DNA of 8,730 bases. Origin: Flavobacteriia bacterium (GTDB lineage: Bacteria; Bacteroidota; Bacteroidia; Flavobacteriales; Flavobacteriaceae). Position 1 is the stretch's first letter. Each line of letters begins with the position of its first letter. Positions 1-7,510 of the stretch are shown here, one piece after another. Below the pieces are notes generated by a model. That model worked only from the letters and a program-made list of their open reading frames with translations. It searched no databases and had not been told where the DNA came from. The translations under genes and the position numbers were made by a program. The stretch spans positions 1 through 8,730 of the forward strand of contig DAOUPQ010000074.1 of the NCBI GenBank assembly GCA_030626085.1. Direction: 5' to 3'.

Positions 1-508
1 AGTTTAATGCTCCTTCATAATCTTTTGCCAAATAGGCAGAATTTGCAGCATATTCTAAATAGGCAGTATCACGTGGACTTAACAAATAAACTTGATAAAG
101 CTCATTTTTAGCTTTGACATAATCTTTATCTTGATATGATTTTATTCCTTTAGCTGATACATCACTAATTAAAACATCTAACTTTGGCTCAGCTAATTTT
201 GTATATTTTGTTGAACCCATTTTTTTTTCTATTTCAAAAAGATTATTATAAGCTTCGGCAGCACTGGGATAAAGCGCAGGATTTGTTTTTGATAATTCTG
301 TACAGGTCATTGCGTGTAAGTAATAAAACTTGGCTTTAGTTTTATCATCGGCATTTTCAATTAATGGTTTTGCCTGTTTTATTGAGGCTTGTGCTGTTGC
401 ATAGTCATTTTTCTTAATCGCTTTTTCAGCAGCTTTCAACTCATTTTTTTGAGCAAAGGTTGTAACACTTAAAAATAATGCGAACAACACTAATAATAGT
501 TTTTTCAT
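1..508 (-). CDS. Exported TPR-like protein, N-terminal part (runs off left edge)
   Basis: The reading frame opens at the ATG at 508-506 and stays open to the window edge, giving 169 complete codons with no stop, so the C-terminus is missing. The protein begins MKKLLLVLFALFL and continues to a likely signal peptidase I site after Ala19 (TFA|QKN), so it should be exported to the periplasm or outer membrane. The mature part is helical and lysine/alanine-rich, with TPR-like helix pairs at about residues 24-50, 58-95 and 116-145. The clearest is around GIKSYQDKDYVKAKNELYQV, and another starts near 148. Such repeats are protein-interaction scaffolds; no catalytic motif is visible and the partner is unknown. 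It starts 45 bp downstream of the gyrA stop on the same strand, with no hairpin terminator between them, so cotranscription with gyrA is likely. From memory, a TPR gene after gyrA is common in Flavobacteriia. There is no Shine-Dalgarno sequence before the start. Confidence 0.85.
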   Translation of the reverse strand, partial: MKKLLLVLFALFLSVTTFAQKNELKAAEKAIKKNDYATAQASIKQAKPLIENADDKTKAKFYYLHAMTCTELSKTNPALYPSAAEAYNNLFEIEKKMGSTKYTKLAEPKLDVLISDVSAKGIKSYQDKDYVKAKNELYQVYLLSPRDTAYLEYAANSAYLAKDYEGALN

Positions 509-553
509 CTTAGAATTAATTAAATATATTATATGTTAAAATTTTTTGTAAAA

Positions 554-3073
554 TTATGAAATTTGTTCGTTATTCTCATGATTTTCATCAGGTTTTATTT
601 CTTCTCCTGATTCTGACAGATCACTAACTTCTTCTTCTTCATGCATTACTTTGGCAACAGCAGCAATAGAGTCATTTTCTTTAATATTGATCAGTTTAAC
701 ACCTTGTGTGGCCCTTCCCATTACTCTCAGATCTGAAACTGCCATTCTTATGGTAATTCCTGATTTGTTAATGATCATTAGGTCATCTTTATCAGTTACA
801 TTTTTAATTGCAACTAAATTTCCTGTTTTTTCAGTAATATTGATAGTTTTAACGCCTTTTCCGCCTCTATTAGTGATTCGGTAATCATCTAGACTAGAAC
901 GTTTTCCATAGCCTTTTGACGACACAACCAATACATCACTTTCTTTATCAGATATTGAAATCATACCTATTACTTCATCTTGATCATCTTTCAATCTAAT
1001 GCCTCTAACACCGGATGCATTTCTACCCATTGGGCGTGTTTTACTTTCTTCAAAACGGATAGCTTTACCCGATCTAACTGCAATCATAATCTGACCATTA
1101 CCATCGGTCAATTTTGCTTCTAATAATTCATCCCCTTCTCTAATTGTAATTGCATTAATACCGTTTGTTCTTGGTCTGGAATATTGTTCTAAAGAAGTTT
1201 TTTTGGTTTGACCATTTTTGGTAACCATCACAACATAATTATTATTTACATATTCCTCATTCTTAAGATCTTTGGTTACTAAAAATGCTTTTACTTTATC
1301 ATCATTTTCAATATTGATCAGATTCTGAATAGCCCTACCTTTAGATGTTTTATTTCCTTCCGGAATTTCATAAACACGCATCCAGAAAACTTTTCCTTTT
1401 TGTGTGAAGAATAACATGTATTGGTGGTTGGTTGCAACAAAAAGATGCTCTAAGAAATCTTCATTTCGCGTAGCAACACCTTTTTGGCCTCTCCCCCCCC
1501 TATTTTGAATTTTGTATTCTGATAGGTCGGTACGTTTTATATAACCTGCATGAGAAATAGTTATCACCACTTTAGAGTCTGGTATCATATCTTCAATACT
1601 CATATCTCCCCCGGCATACTCAATTACTGATCTTCTTTCATCACCGTACTTTTCTTTGATCTTTATTAATTCTTCTTTAATGATGGTCATTCTACGGTCT
1701 TTGCTGCCCAGAATTTCTTTTAGATCTCCAATTAATTTAGATATCTCCTCATATTCTGCTCTAAGTTTATCTTGTTCAAGACCTGTTAATTGTCTTAAAC
1801 GCATTTCAACAATAGCTCTGGATTGAATTTCAGTCAGTTCAAACCTTACCATTAATTTCTCTCTTGCTTCATCAGCATTACTTGAGGCTCTTATCAATGC
1901 AATAACTTCATCAATATTATCACTCGCTATGATTAAACCTTCTAAAATATGAGCACGGGCTTCAGCCTTATTTAACTCAAATTGTGAACGACGAACAACA
2001 ACATCATGACGATGTTCAACAAAGTATTTGATTAGATCTTTTAAGTTTAACATCTCTGGTCTTCCATTGACCAAAGCAATATTGTTAACACTAAACGAAG
2101 TTTGTAAAGCTGTATATTTATATAATTTATTTAATACGATATTAGGTATGGCATCTCTTTTGAGCACATAAACCAATCTTCTACCTTTTCTACTGGTCTC
2201 ATCACGAATATTTGAAATGCCATCTATCTTTTTATCATTAATTAAATCGGCTGTTTTCTTCATTAAATCAGCGCCATTTACTTGATAAGGTAATTCTGTT
2301 ACAATAATACATTCACGACCATTCACTTCTTCAAAATTAGACTTGGCACGCATTACAATTCTTCCTCTACCAGTTAAAAAAGCATCTTTTACACCATCAT
2401 AGCCATAAATTGTTCCTCCGGTAGGAAAATCAGGTGCTTTGATATATTGCATTAATTCAGCTATTTCAATATCATGATTTTCAATATAGGCTATGGTACC
2501 ATCAATTACTTCTGATAAATTATGTGGTGCCATATTTGTTGCCATACCAACGGCTATTCCTGATGCTCCATTTACTAACAAACTAGGAATACGAGTTGGT
2601 AACACAACAGGTTCTTGCAAAGTATCATCGAAATTTAAACGATGATCAACTGTATCTTTATCAATATCTGCAAGCATATCTTCAGATATCTTTTGCATTC
2701 TTACCTCTGTATAACGCATCGCAGCTGGGCTGTCACCATCAGGAGAGCCAAAATTTCCCTGACCATCAACCAATTCATACCTCATACTCCAATCTTGAGC
2801 CATTCTAACCATGGCATCATAAACAGATGTATCTCCATGAGGATGGTACTTACCCAAAACTTCTCCTACTACCCTGGCTGATTTTTTATGAGCTCCTGTA
2901 GCTTTTATTCCCAGTTCATGCATTCCAAACAAAACTCTTCGATGAACAGGTTTTAGCCCATCTCTTACATCCGGTAAAGCACGAGAAACAATAACAGACA
3001 TTGAATAATCAATGTATGCTGACTTCATTTCATCTTCTATATTAATAGGAATTATATTACCATTTTCTGCCAT
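554..3073 (-). CDS. gyrA: DNA gyrase subunit A
   Basis: GyrA is the breakage-reunion subunit of the A2B2 type IIA topoisomerase that introduces negative supercoils using ATP hydrolysed by GyrB. The 839-residue length fits the family. The N-terminal catalytic domain (about 1-500) has the DYSMSVIVSRALPDVRDGLKPVHRR signature region near 23-46. The quinolone-pocket segment is at about 66-106, with Thr82 and Asp86 at the positions of E. coli Ser83 and Asp87. The active-site Tyr121 lies in AAMRYTEVR. The C-terminal beta-pinwheel (about 501-810) starts with the GyrA box QNRGGRG at 523-529, which marks gyrase rather than ParC, and has a second box-like TNRGGKG at 734-740. The last 29 residues are an acidic tail (10 Glu, 2 Asp). 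The ATG at 3073-3071 matches the usual N-terminus; its leader is A-rich without a Shine-Dalgarno sequence. It is divergent from clpC and precedes the TPR gene. A run of eight G encodes the Gly-Gly of the GyrA box. Confidence 0.98.
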   Translation of the reverse strand: MAENGNIIPINIEDEMKSAYIDYSMSVIVSRALPDVRDGLKPVHRRVLFGMHELGIKATGAHKKSARVVGEVLGKYHPHGDTSVYDAMVRMAQDWSMRYELVDGQGNFGSPDGDSPAAMRYTEVRMQKISEDMLADIDKDTVDHRLNFDDTLQEPVVLPTRIPSLLVNGASGIAVGMATNMAPHNLSEVIDGTIAYIENHDIEIAELMQYIKAPDFPTGGTIYGYDGVKDAFLTGRGRIVMRAKSNFEEVNGRECIIVTELPYQVNGADLMKKTADLINDKKIDGISNIRDETSRKGRRLVYVLKRDAIPNIVLNKLYKYTALQTSFSVNNIALVNGRPEMLNLKDLIKYFVEHRHDVVVRRSQFELNKAEARAHILEGLIIASDNIDEVIALIRASSNADEAREKLMVRFELTEIQSRAIVEMRLRQLTGLEQDKLRAEYEEISKLIGDLKEILGSKDRRMTIIKEELIKIKEKYGDERRSVIEYAGGDMSIEDMIPDSKVVITISHAGYIKRTDLSEYKIQNRGGRGQKGVATRNEDFLEHLFVATNHQYMLFFTQKGKVFWMRVYEIPEGNKTSKGRAIQNLINIENDDKVKAFLVTKDLKNEEYVNNNYVVMVTKNGQTKKTSLEQYSRPRTNGINAITIREGDELLEAKLTDGNGQIMIAVRSGKAIRFEESKTRPMGRNASGVRGIRLKDDQDEVIGMISISDKESDVLVVSSKGYGKRSSLDDYRITNRGGKGVKTINITEKTGNLVAIKNVTDKDDLMIINKSGITIRMAVSDLRVMGRATQGVKLINIKENDSIAAVAKVMHEEEEVSDLSESGEEIKPDENHENNEQIS

Positions 3074-3296
3074 ATTTTTTATTGTATTTTTTTATTTTTT
3101 TTAAGAAGCAGCAATATACAATTATTCTATGTTTTATAATGTCTTAACACATTATTTATTAACATAATTTATCAACAAAATTGCTAGTATAAAAGCTTAT
3201 TATTTAATGAATTAGTATGTTGTTTAAATATGCTTATAACTTTTGTAATGAATTAATCAAAAATTCTGCTAAATTTACAACATAAATACAATATAA
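3074..3296. promoter_or_regulatory. Divergent gyrA/clpC intergenic promoter region
   Basis: This 223-bp, very AT-rich gap separates two divergent starts, so it must hold at least one promoter in each direction. No clear match to the Bacteroidota promoter pattern (TTG near -33, TAnnTTTG near -7) was found for gyrA. On the plus strand, TAACTTTTG at 3237-3245 resembles the -7 element with one extra base, and TTG at 3220-3222 lies 14 bp ahead, closer than usual. This is only a weak candidate for clpC. Both genes have A-rich sequence just before the start codon instead of a Shine-Dalgarno site. The region also contains the palindrome listed separately. I am confident that it is a promoter region, but not of the exact elements. 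Confidence 0.6.
3136..3155. repeat. 20-bp near-perfect palindrome, possible operator
   Basis: ATAATGT-C-TTAA-C-ACATTAT reads the same on both strands except for one symmetric C/C pair, so 18 of 20 positions fit dyad symmetry. It ends 63 bp before the gyrA start codon and 141 bp before the clpC start, a position suited to a dimeric regulator acting on the gyrA promoter. It is GC-poor and has no following T-run on either strand, so it is not a terminator. AT-rich DNA yields chance dyads, and the regulatory role is inference. Confidence 0.35.
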
Positions 3297-5831
3297 ATGG
3301 ATGATAATTTTTCACCAAAAGTAAAGGATGTTATAGCTTATAGTAAAGAAGAAGCTTTGCGATTAGGTCATGAATTTATAGGCACAGAACACTTAATGTT
3401 AGGTCTTTTACGAAAGGCAAATGGAGATGCCTACGACATTTTGAGTTCTTTTGAAATAAATTTCACTGAACTACGTAGAAAAATTGAATTGTTAAATCCA
3501 ATTTCTAACATTGAAAATTTAAGTAATAAAAAGAGTTTACATCTAACAAAACAAGCTGAAAAAGCTTTAAAAACAACATTTTTAGAAGCTAAACTATATA
3601 AAAGTGATAGTATTAGTACTGCGCATTTATTACTGTGTATTTTAAGAAATGAAAATGACCCAACCACACAGGTTTTACATAAATTTGATATCTATTATGA
3701 GGATGTAAAAGATGTTTTTAAAGAGTTATTTGTAGATTCTGATAAAAGTGAAGAACCCAGAGCAGATTTACCTCATCAGGAAGAATACAATGAACCTAAA
3801 AAAAATCCATTTGAAGGTCCGCCAAAAAGCAAAATGAGCAAGAAAACCAAAACTCCGGTATTGGATAATTTTGGTCGTGATCTAACTTTAATGGCAGAAA
3901 ACGGCAAATTGGATCCGGTTGTTGGTAGAAAGAAAGAAATTGAACGTATTTCTCAAATTTTAAGTCGCCGTAAAAAGAATAACCCTGTTTTAATTGGTGA
4001 ACCCGGAGTAGGAAAATCAGCTATTGCAGAAGGTTTGGCATTACGTATTATAGAACGTAAAGTTTCCAGGATTTTATTCAATAAAAGAATTGTTTCATTA
4101 GATCTGGCCAGCTTAGTTGCAGGTACAAAATATCGGGGTCAATTTGAAGAACGAATGAAAGCATTGATGAATGAACTTGAAAAAAATGATGACATAATAT
4201 TGTTTATTGATGAAATTCATACTATTGTGGGTGCAGGTGGAGCAACAGGTTCACTAGATGCTTCAAATATGTTTAAACCGGCACTGGCAAGAGGTGATAT
4301 TCAATGCATTGGCGCCACAACACTTGACGAATACCGTCAGCATATCGAAAAAGATGGTGCTTTAGAACGTCGTTTTCAAAAAATAATCATCGAGCCAACC
4401 TCTGTTGAAGAAACTATTGAAATCTTGATGAATATCAAGAATAAATATGAAGATCATCATAATGTAACTTATACTGACGATGCTATAAAAGCTTGTGTGA
4501 AACTTACTGACAGATATATGACTGAGCGGTATTTACCAGATAAAGCTATTGATGCTCTAGATGAGGCAGGTTCAAGAATTCATATAACAAATATAGTGGT
4601 TCCTAAGAAAATTCTAGAACTCGAAAAAAACTTAGAAGAAGTAACCGCACTAAAGAACAAAGTTGTTAGAAGTCAGAAATACGAAGAAGCTGCCAAATTA
4701 CGTGATGATGAAAAACGGCTGGAAAAAGAACTCGAATTGGCTCAATTAGAATGGGAAGAAAAATCAAAATTGCATAAAGAAACTGTTACTGAAGAAAATG
4801 TAGCTGAAGTAGTAAGTATGATGACCGGAATTCCTGTTAACAGAATAGCTGAAGCCGAAAGCAAACGTTTAAGAGATCTTCCAAAATTGATCAAAGGAAA
4901 AATAATTGGTCAGGACGAAGCTGTAAGTAAAGTCGTAAAAGCAATTCAACGCAACAGAGTTGGTTTAAAAGATCCTGACAAACCCATTGGCTCTTTTATC
5001 TTTTTAGGCCAAACCGGTGTAGGTAAAACGCAATTGGCAAAAGTACTGGCTACTGAACTGTTTGACAGTTCTGATGCGCTTGTTAGAATTGACATGAGCG
5101 AATACATGGAGAAATTTGCAATTTCTCGTTTGATTGGTGCACCTCCTGGTTATGTAGGTTATGAAGAAGGTGGGCAATTAACTGAAAAAATACGCCGAAA
5201 ACCTTATGCTGTCGTTTTACTAGATGAAATTGAAAAAGCACATCCTGATGTATTTAATATACTACTCCAAATTTTAGACGATGGTTATATAACTGATAGT
5301 TTAGGCAGAAAGATCAATTTTAGGCATACTGTTTTAATTATGACCTCAAATATTGGATCTCGACAGTTAAAAGATTTCGGACAAGGTGTTGGCTTTGGTA
5401 CAGCTGCCAAAAAATCGCAAGTCGATTCAAATACAAAAAGTATTATTGAAAATGCTTTGAAAAAAACCTTTGCTCCTGAGTTTCTTAATAGGGTTGATGA
5501 TGTTATTATATTTAATCCTTTAAAAAGGGAAGATATTCACGCAATTATTGATATTGAATTAGAAAAATTATTGTCCAGAATTTCAGATCTGGGTTACAAA
5601 TTGACTTTAAGTGAAAAAGCTAAAGATTATATTGCTGATAAAGGATTTGATAAGGATTATGGTGCTAGGCCATTAAAAAGAGCTATTCAAAAATATATTG
5701 AAGATACTTTGGCACAAGAAATTGTAAATTCAAAATTAAGTGAAAATGATGAAATTTTTATGGATCTGGATGAAAAAGAAGATCAACTTAAAATAAAGAT
5801 CAAAAAACATAAAAAAAAATCTGAAGAGTAA
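3297..5831 (+). CDS. clpC: ATP-dependent Clp protease ATP-binding subunit ClpC
   Basis: ClpC is a cytoplasmic hexameric AAA+ unfoldase that feeds substrates into the ClpP peptidase. The 844 residues show the class I Hsp100 layout: double Clp_N repeat domain (about 4-145), a charged linker (146-187), AAA-1 with Walker A GEPGVGKS at 234-241, pore segment GTKYRG at 276-281 and Walker B ILFIDE (Glu306), then a short middle domain (about 430-500) with a UVR-like segment around KYEEAAKLRDDEKRLEKEL. AAA-2 has Walker A GQTGVGKT at 571-578, pore loop GYVG at 618-621, Walker B VVLLDE (Glu644) and sensor 2 GARPLKRA at 789-796. The VGF tripeptide at 698-700 fits a ClpP-docking loop. That loop and the short middle domain argue for ClpC rather than ClpB. 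The C-terminus is lysine-rich. The ATG is supported by the conserved start MDDNFSPKVKDVI. It appears monocistronic, without the ctsR-mcsA-mcsB partners seen in Firmicutes, and ends at a strong terminator. Confidence 0.96.
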   Translation: MDDNFSPKVKDVIAYSKEEALRLGHEFIGTEHLMLGLLRKANGDAYDILSSFEINFTELRRKIELLNPISNIENLSNKKSLHLTKQAEKALKTTFLEAKLYKSDSISTAHLLLCILRNENDPTTQVLHKFDIYYEDVKDVFKELFVDSDKSEEPRADLPHQEEYNEPKKNPFEGPPKSKMSKKTKTPVLDNFGRDLTLMAENGKLDPVVGRKKEIERISQILSRRKKNNPVLIGEPGVGKSAIAEGLALRIIERKVSRILFNKRIVSLDLASLVAGTKYRGQFEERMKALMNELEKNDDIILFIDEIHTIVGAGGATGSLDASNMFKPALARGDIQCIGATTLDEYRQHIEKDGALERRFQKIIIEPTSVEETIEILMNIKNKYEDHHNVTYTDDAIKACVKLTDRYMTERYLPDKAIDALDEAGSRIHITNIVVPKKILELEKNLEEVTALKNKVVRSQKYEEAAKLRDDEKRLEKELELAQLEWEEKSKLHKETVTEENVAEVVSMMTGIPVNRIAEAESKRLRDLPKLIKGKIIGQDEAVSKVVKAIQRNRVGLKDPDKPIGSFIFLGQTGVGKTQLAKVLATELFDSSDALVRIDMSEYMEKFAISRLIGAPPGYVGYEEGGQLTEKIRRKPYAVVLLDEIEKAHPDVFNILLQILDDGYITDSLGRKINFRHTVLIMTSNIGSRQLKDFGQGVGFGTAAKKSQVDSNTKSIIENALKKTFAPEFLNRVDDVIIFNPLKREDIHAIIDIELEKLLSRISDLGYKLTLSEKAKDYIADKGFDKDYGARPLKRAIQKYIEDTLAQEIVNSKLSENDEIFMDLDEKEDQLKIKIKKHKKKSEE

Positions 5832-5857
5832 ATTATATAATTTTTAATAGAGTTTAT

Positions 5858-5888
5858 AAGGGCATCACATAATATGAAGCCCTTTTTT
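5858..5888 (+). terminator. Intrinsic terminator of clpC
   Basis: The inverted repeat AAGGGC (5858-5863) / GCCCTT (5879-5884) forms a GC-rich 6-bp stem. After one A/A mismatch it can extend by TC/GA, leaving the loop ACATAATAT. The right arm runs directly into six T residues (5883-5888). It begins 26 bp after the clpC stop codon. This is a classic Rho-independent structure and the most G+C-dense hairpin outside the genes, so clpC transcription probably ends here, before the mltF-like gene. Confidence 0.9.
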
Positions 5889-6018
5889 GCACAAGATGAT
5901 ATATCCGGTATAAAGATAATCACTACATGAATAGAAATGTTCTGAATTATCACCTGAATAACCATTTATTTTTTTTTCTTTACTTTAGTATTGTAATATT
6001 TCCATTTTAATATTTAAT

Positions 6019-7467
6019 ATGCTTAGTTTTTTTAAACGAATTTTATATTTTTCTCTGGTAATTCTCTTACTATTTTCTTGTTCAAAGCAACCAAAAAGTA
6101 AGGAAAAAGATCCAAACACAATACTACCGGAATCTTTTAAAAGAGATCTTAAACAGATAAAAGAATCAGGTATATTAAAAGCAATAACTACCTACTCTCC
6201 AACCGGTTATTTTTTATATAGAGGACAAACTTTAGGATTTGAATATGAAATGCTCAATAGAATTGCCGACAAACTTGATGTTAGTTTAGAAATTATTTTG
6301 GCAGATGATATTGATTCATTGATACCCATGTTAAATCAAGGTAAAGGCGACATTATTTCAACCGGCTATACCATTACCGCTGAAAGAAAAAAACAAATAA
6401 ATTTTGTTGATCCATATTTGATAACACATCAAACCTTAATTCAAAAAAAACCGGCAAACTGGCGAAAAATGGGAATTGACAGAATTAAAAAACAATTGAT
6501 TACTGATGTAGTTGATCTGATTGGAGATACTGTATCCGTAAGAAAAAAAACTTCATTTTATGATCAATTGGTCAATTTATCTCAAACACTTGGAGATACA
6601 ATTTATATTGATATTTTACCCGGATATTTAACTGTTGAAGAAACTATTAAAATGGTTAATGATGGTAAAATAAAATATACTATTGCTGATAACAATATAG
6701 CCTCTATTCATAAAAGTTATTACCCTGATCTTGATGTAGAAACACCGGTTAGTCTATCACAAAGAATTGCCTGGGCTGTAAGAAAGAATTCGCCCGACCT
6801 ACTAGAAGAATTGAACAAAAGTATTAAAAATTACAAAGGTTCTAAAGAGTATAATATCATCTATAACAAATACTTTAAAAACCGACGAAAATTCAATAAA
6901 ATAATTAGTAGTGATTACTATACTGAAACAACCGGAAAAATTAGCGTATATGATGATTTGGTTAAAAAATATGCAACTGAAATAGGTTGGGATTGGCGCT
7001 TGGTGAAATCTGTTATTTATCAGGAATCAAAGTTCGAACCAAATATTAAATCATGGGCTGGTGCCGGAGGGTTAATGCAAATTATGCCTGCAACTGCAAA
7101 AGGATTAGGCATTAAAAATGTTCATGATCCGGAACAAAGCATCAAAGGAGGCCTAAAATATCTCAATAAGTTATATAATTATTGGACTAGTGTTCCCGAT
7201 TCTATTCAACGTATCAAATTTGCACTGGCAAGTTATAATTGTGGTTATGGTCATGTAATTGATGCCAAAGCTCTGGCTAAAAAGCACAAAAAAGATACAT
7301 TGAACTGGGATAATGGAGTTGATGAATTTATTTTAAAATTATCAAAACCTAAATATTATCGTGATCCTGTTGTAAGATCAGGCTATGTAAGGGGTAGTGA
7401 GCCTTATAATTATGTTAATGATATTTATTACAGATTTAAGCATTATAAAGATTTTGTAGATGAATAA
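6019..7467 (+). CDS. mltF: MltF-like lipoprotein: solute-binding domain plus lytic transglycosylase
   Basis: This is a predicted membrane-anchored murein lytic transglycosylase, which cleaves the MurNAc-GlcNAc bond of peptidoglycan with formation of 1,6-anhydroMurNAc. Residues 1-20 are a lipoprotein signal peptide ending in lipobox LFSC, making Cys21 the lipidated residue. The following SKQPKSKEK is basic, with no acidic surface-export signal, so a periplasm-facing anchor is likely. Residues about 47-290 resemble family 3 solute-binding proteins (GFEYEMLNRIADKL, GDIISTGYTITAERKKQINF, TIADNNIAS). Residues about 308-430 are a family 1 SLT domain, with proposed catalytic Glu336 in YQESKF, then GAGGLMQIMPATA, ASYNCGYG, and a later PYNYV motif near 462-466. 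This domain order and the 482-residue length match MltF. The ATG at 6019 sits directly before the signal peptide; there is no Shine-Dalgarno sequence. The gene stands alone between the clpC terminator and a convergent peptidase gene. Confidence 0.9.
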   Translation: MLSFFKRILYFSLVILLLFSCSKQPKSKEKDPNTILPESFKRDLKQIKESGILKAITTYSPTGYFLYRGQTLGFEYEMLNRIADKLDVSLEIILADDIDSLIPMLNQGKGDIISTGYTITAERKKQINFVDPYLITHQTLIQKKPANWRKMGIDRIKKQLITDVVDLIGDTVSVRKKTSFYDQLVNLSQTLGDTIYIDILPGYLTVEETIKMVNDGKIKYTIADNNIASIHKSYYPDLDVETPVSLSQRIAWAVRKNSPDLLEELNKSIKNYKGSKEYNIIYNKYFKNRRKFNKIISSDYYTETTGKISVYDDLVKKYATEIGWDWRLVKSVIYQESKFEPNIKSWAGAGGLMQIMPATAKGLGIKNVHDPEQSIKGGLKYLNKLYNYWTSVPDSIQRIKFALASYNCGYGHVIDAKALAKKHKKDTLNWDNGVDEFILKLSKPKYYRDPVVRSGYVRGSEPYNYVNDIYYRFKHYKDFVDE

Positions 7468-7474
7468 ATCATAA

Positions 7475-7510
7475 CCTACAAAGTTTAAAACTTATAGGAT
7501 TATTTTATTT
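7475..7510 (+). terminator. Hairpin between convergent mltF-like and M1 peptidase genes
   Basis: CCTA (7475-7478) pairs with TAGG (7495-7498), and AAGTT (7481-7485) with AACTT (7489-7493) around a TAA loop, with a small CA/A internal loop. On the plus strand the stem is followed by the T-rich ATTATTTTATTTT, fitting a weak intrinsic terminator for the mltF-like gene. It lies within the 37-bp gap between the two convergent stop codons. In the minus direction the downstream sequence is less T-rich, so bidirectional action is uncertain. Confidence 0.5.

Noticed and set aside
2596..2881. Short plus-strand open frames opposite gyrA.
   Set aside because: They are antisense to a conserved catalytic segment of gyrA and their translations show no recognisable domain; they are by-products of the gyrA codons.
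3243..3280. Inverted repeat TTGTAA / TTACAA upstream of clpC.
   Set aside because: Six-base arms separated by 26 bp in very AT-rich DNA are expected by chance.
5811..5819. A9 run near the 3' end of clpC as a possible frameshift site.
   Set aside because: It encodes part of the lysine-rich tail only five codons before the stop; a slip would change just the extreme C-terminus, and A runs are common in this genome.
5783..5965. A 60-codon minus-strand frame overlapping the clpC 3' end and its terminator.
   Set aside because: It runs through the terminator hairpin and the end of clpC, and its translation is low-complexity Ile-rich sequence with no family resemblance.
5981..5993. TACTTTAG (5981-5988) and TAGTATTG (5986-5993), each one mismatch from the Bacteroidota -7 element, upstream of the mltF-like gene.
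   Set aside because: No TTG lies at a suitable distance upstream, and single-mismatch matches are common in AT-rich sequence, so I do not call a promoter.
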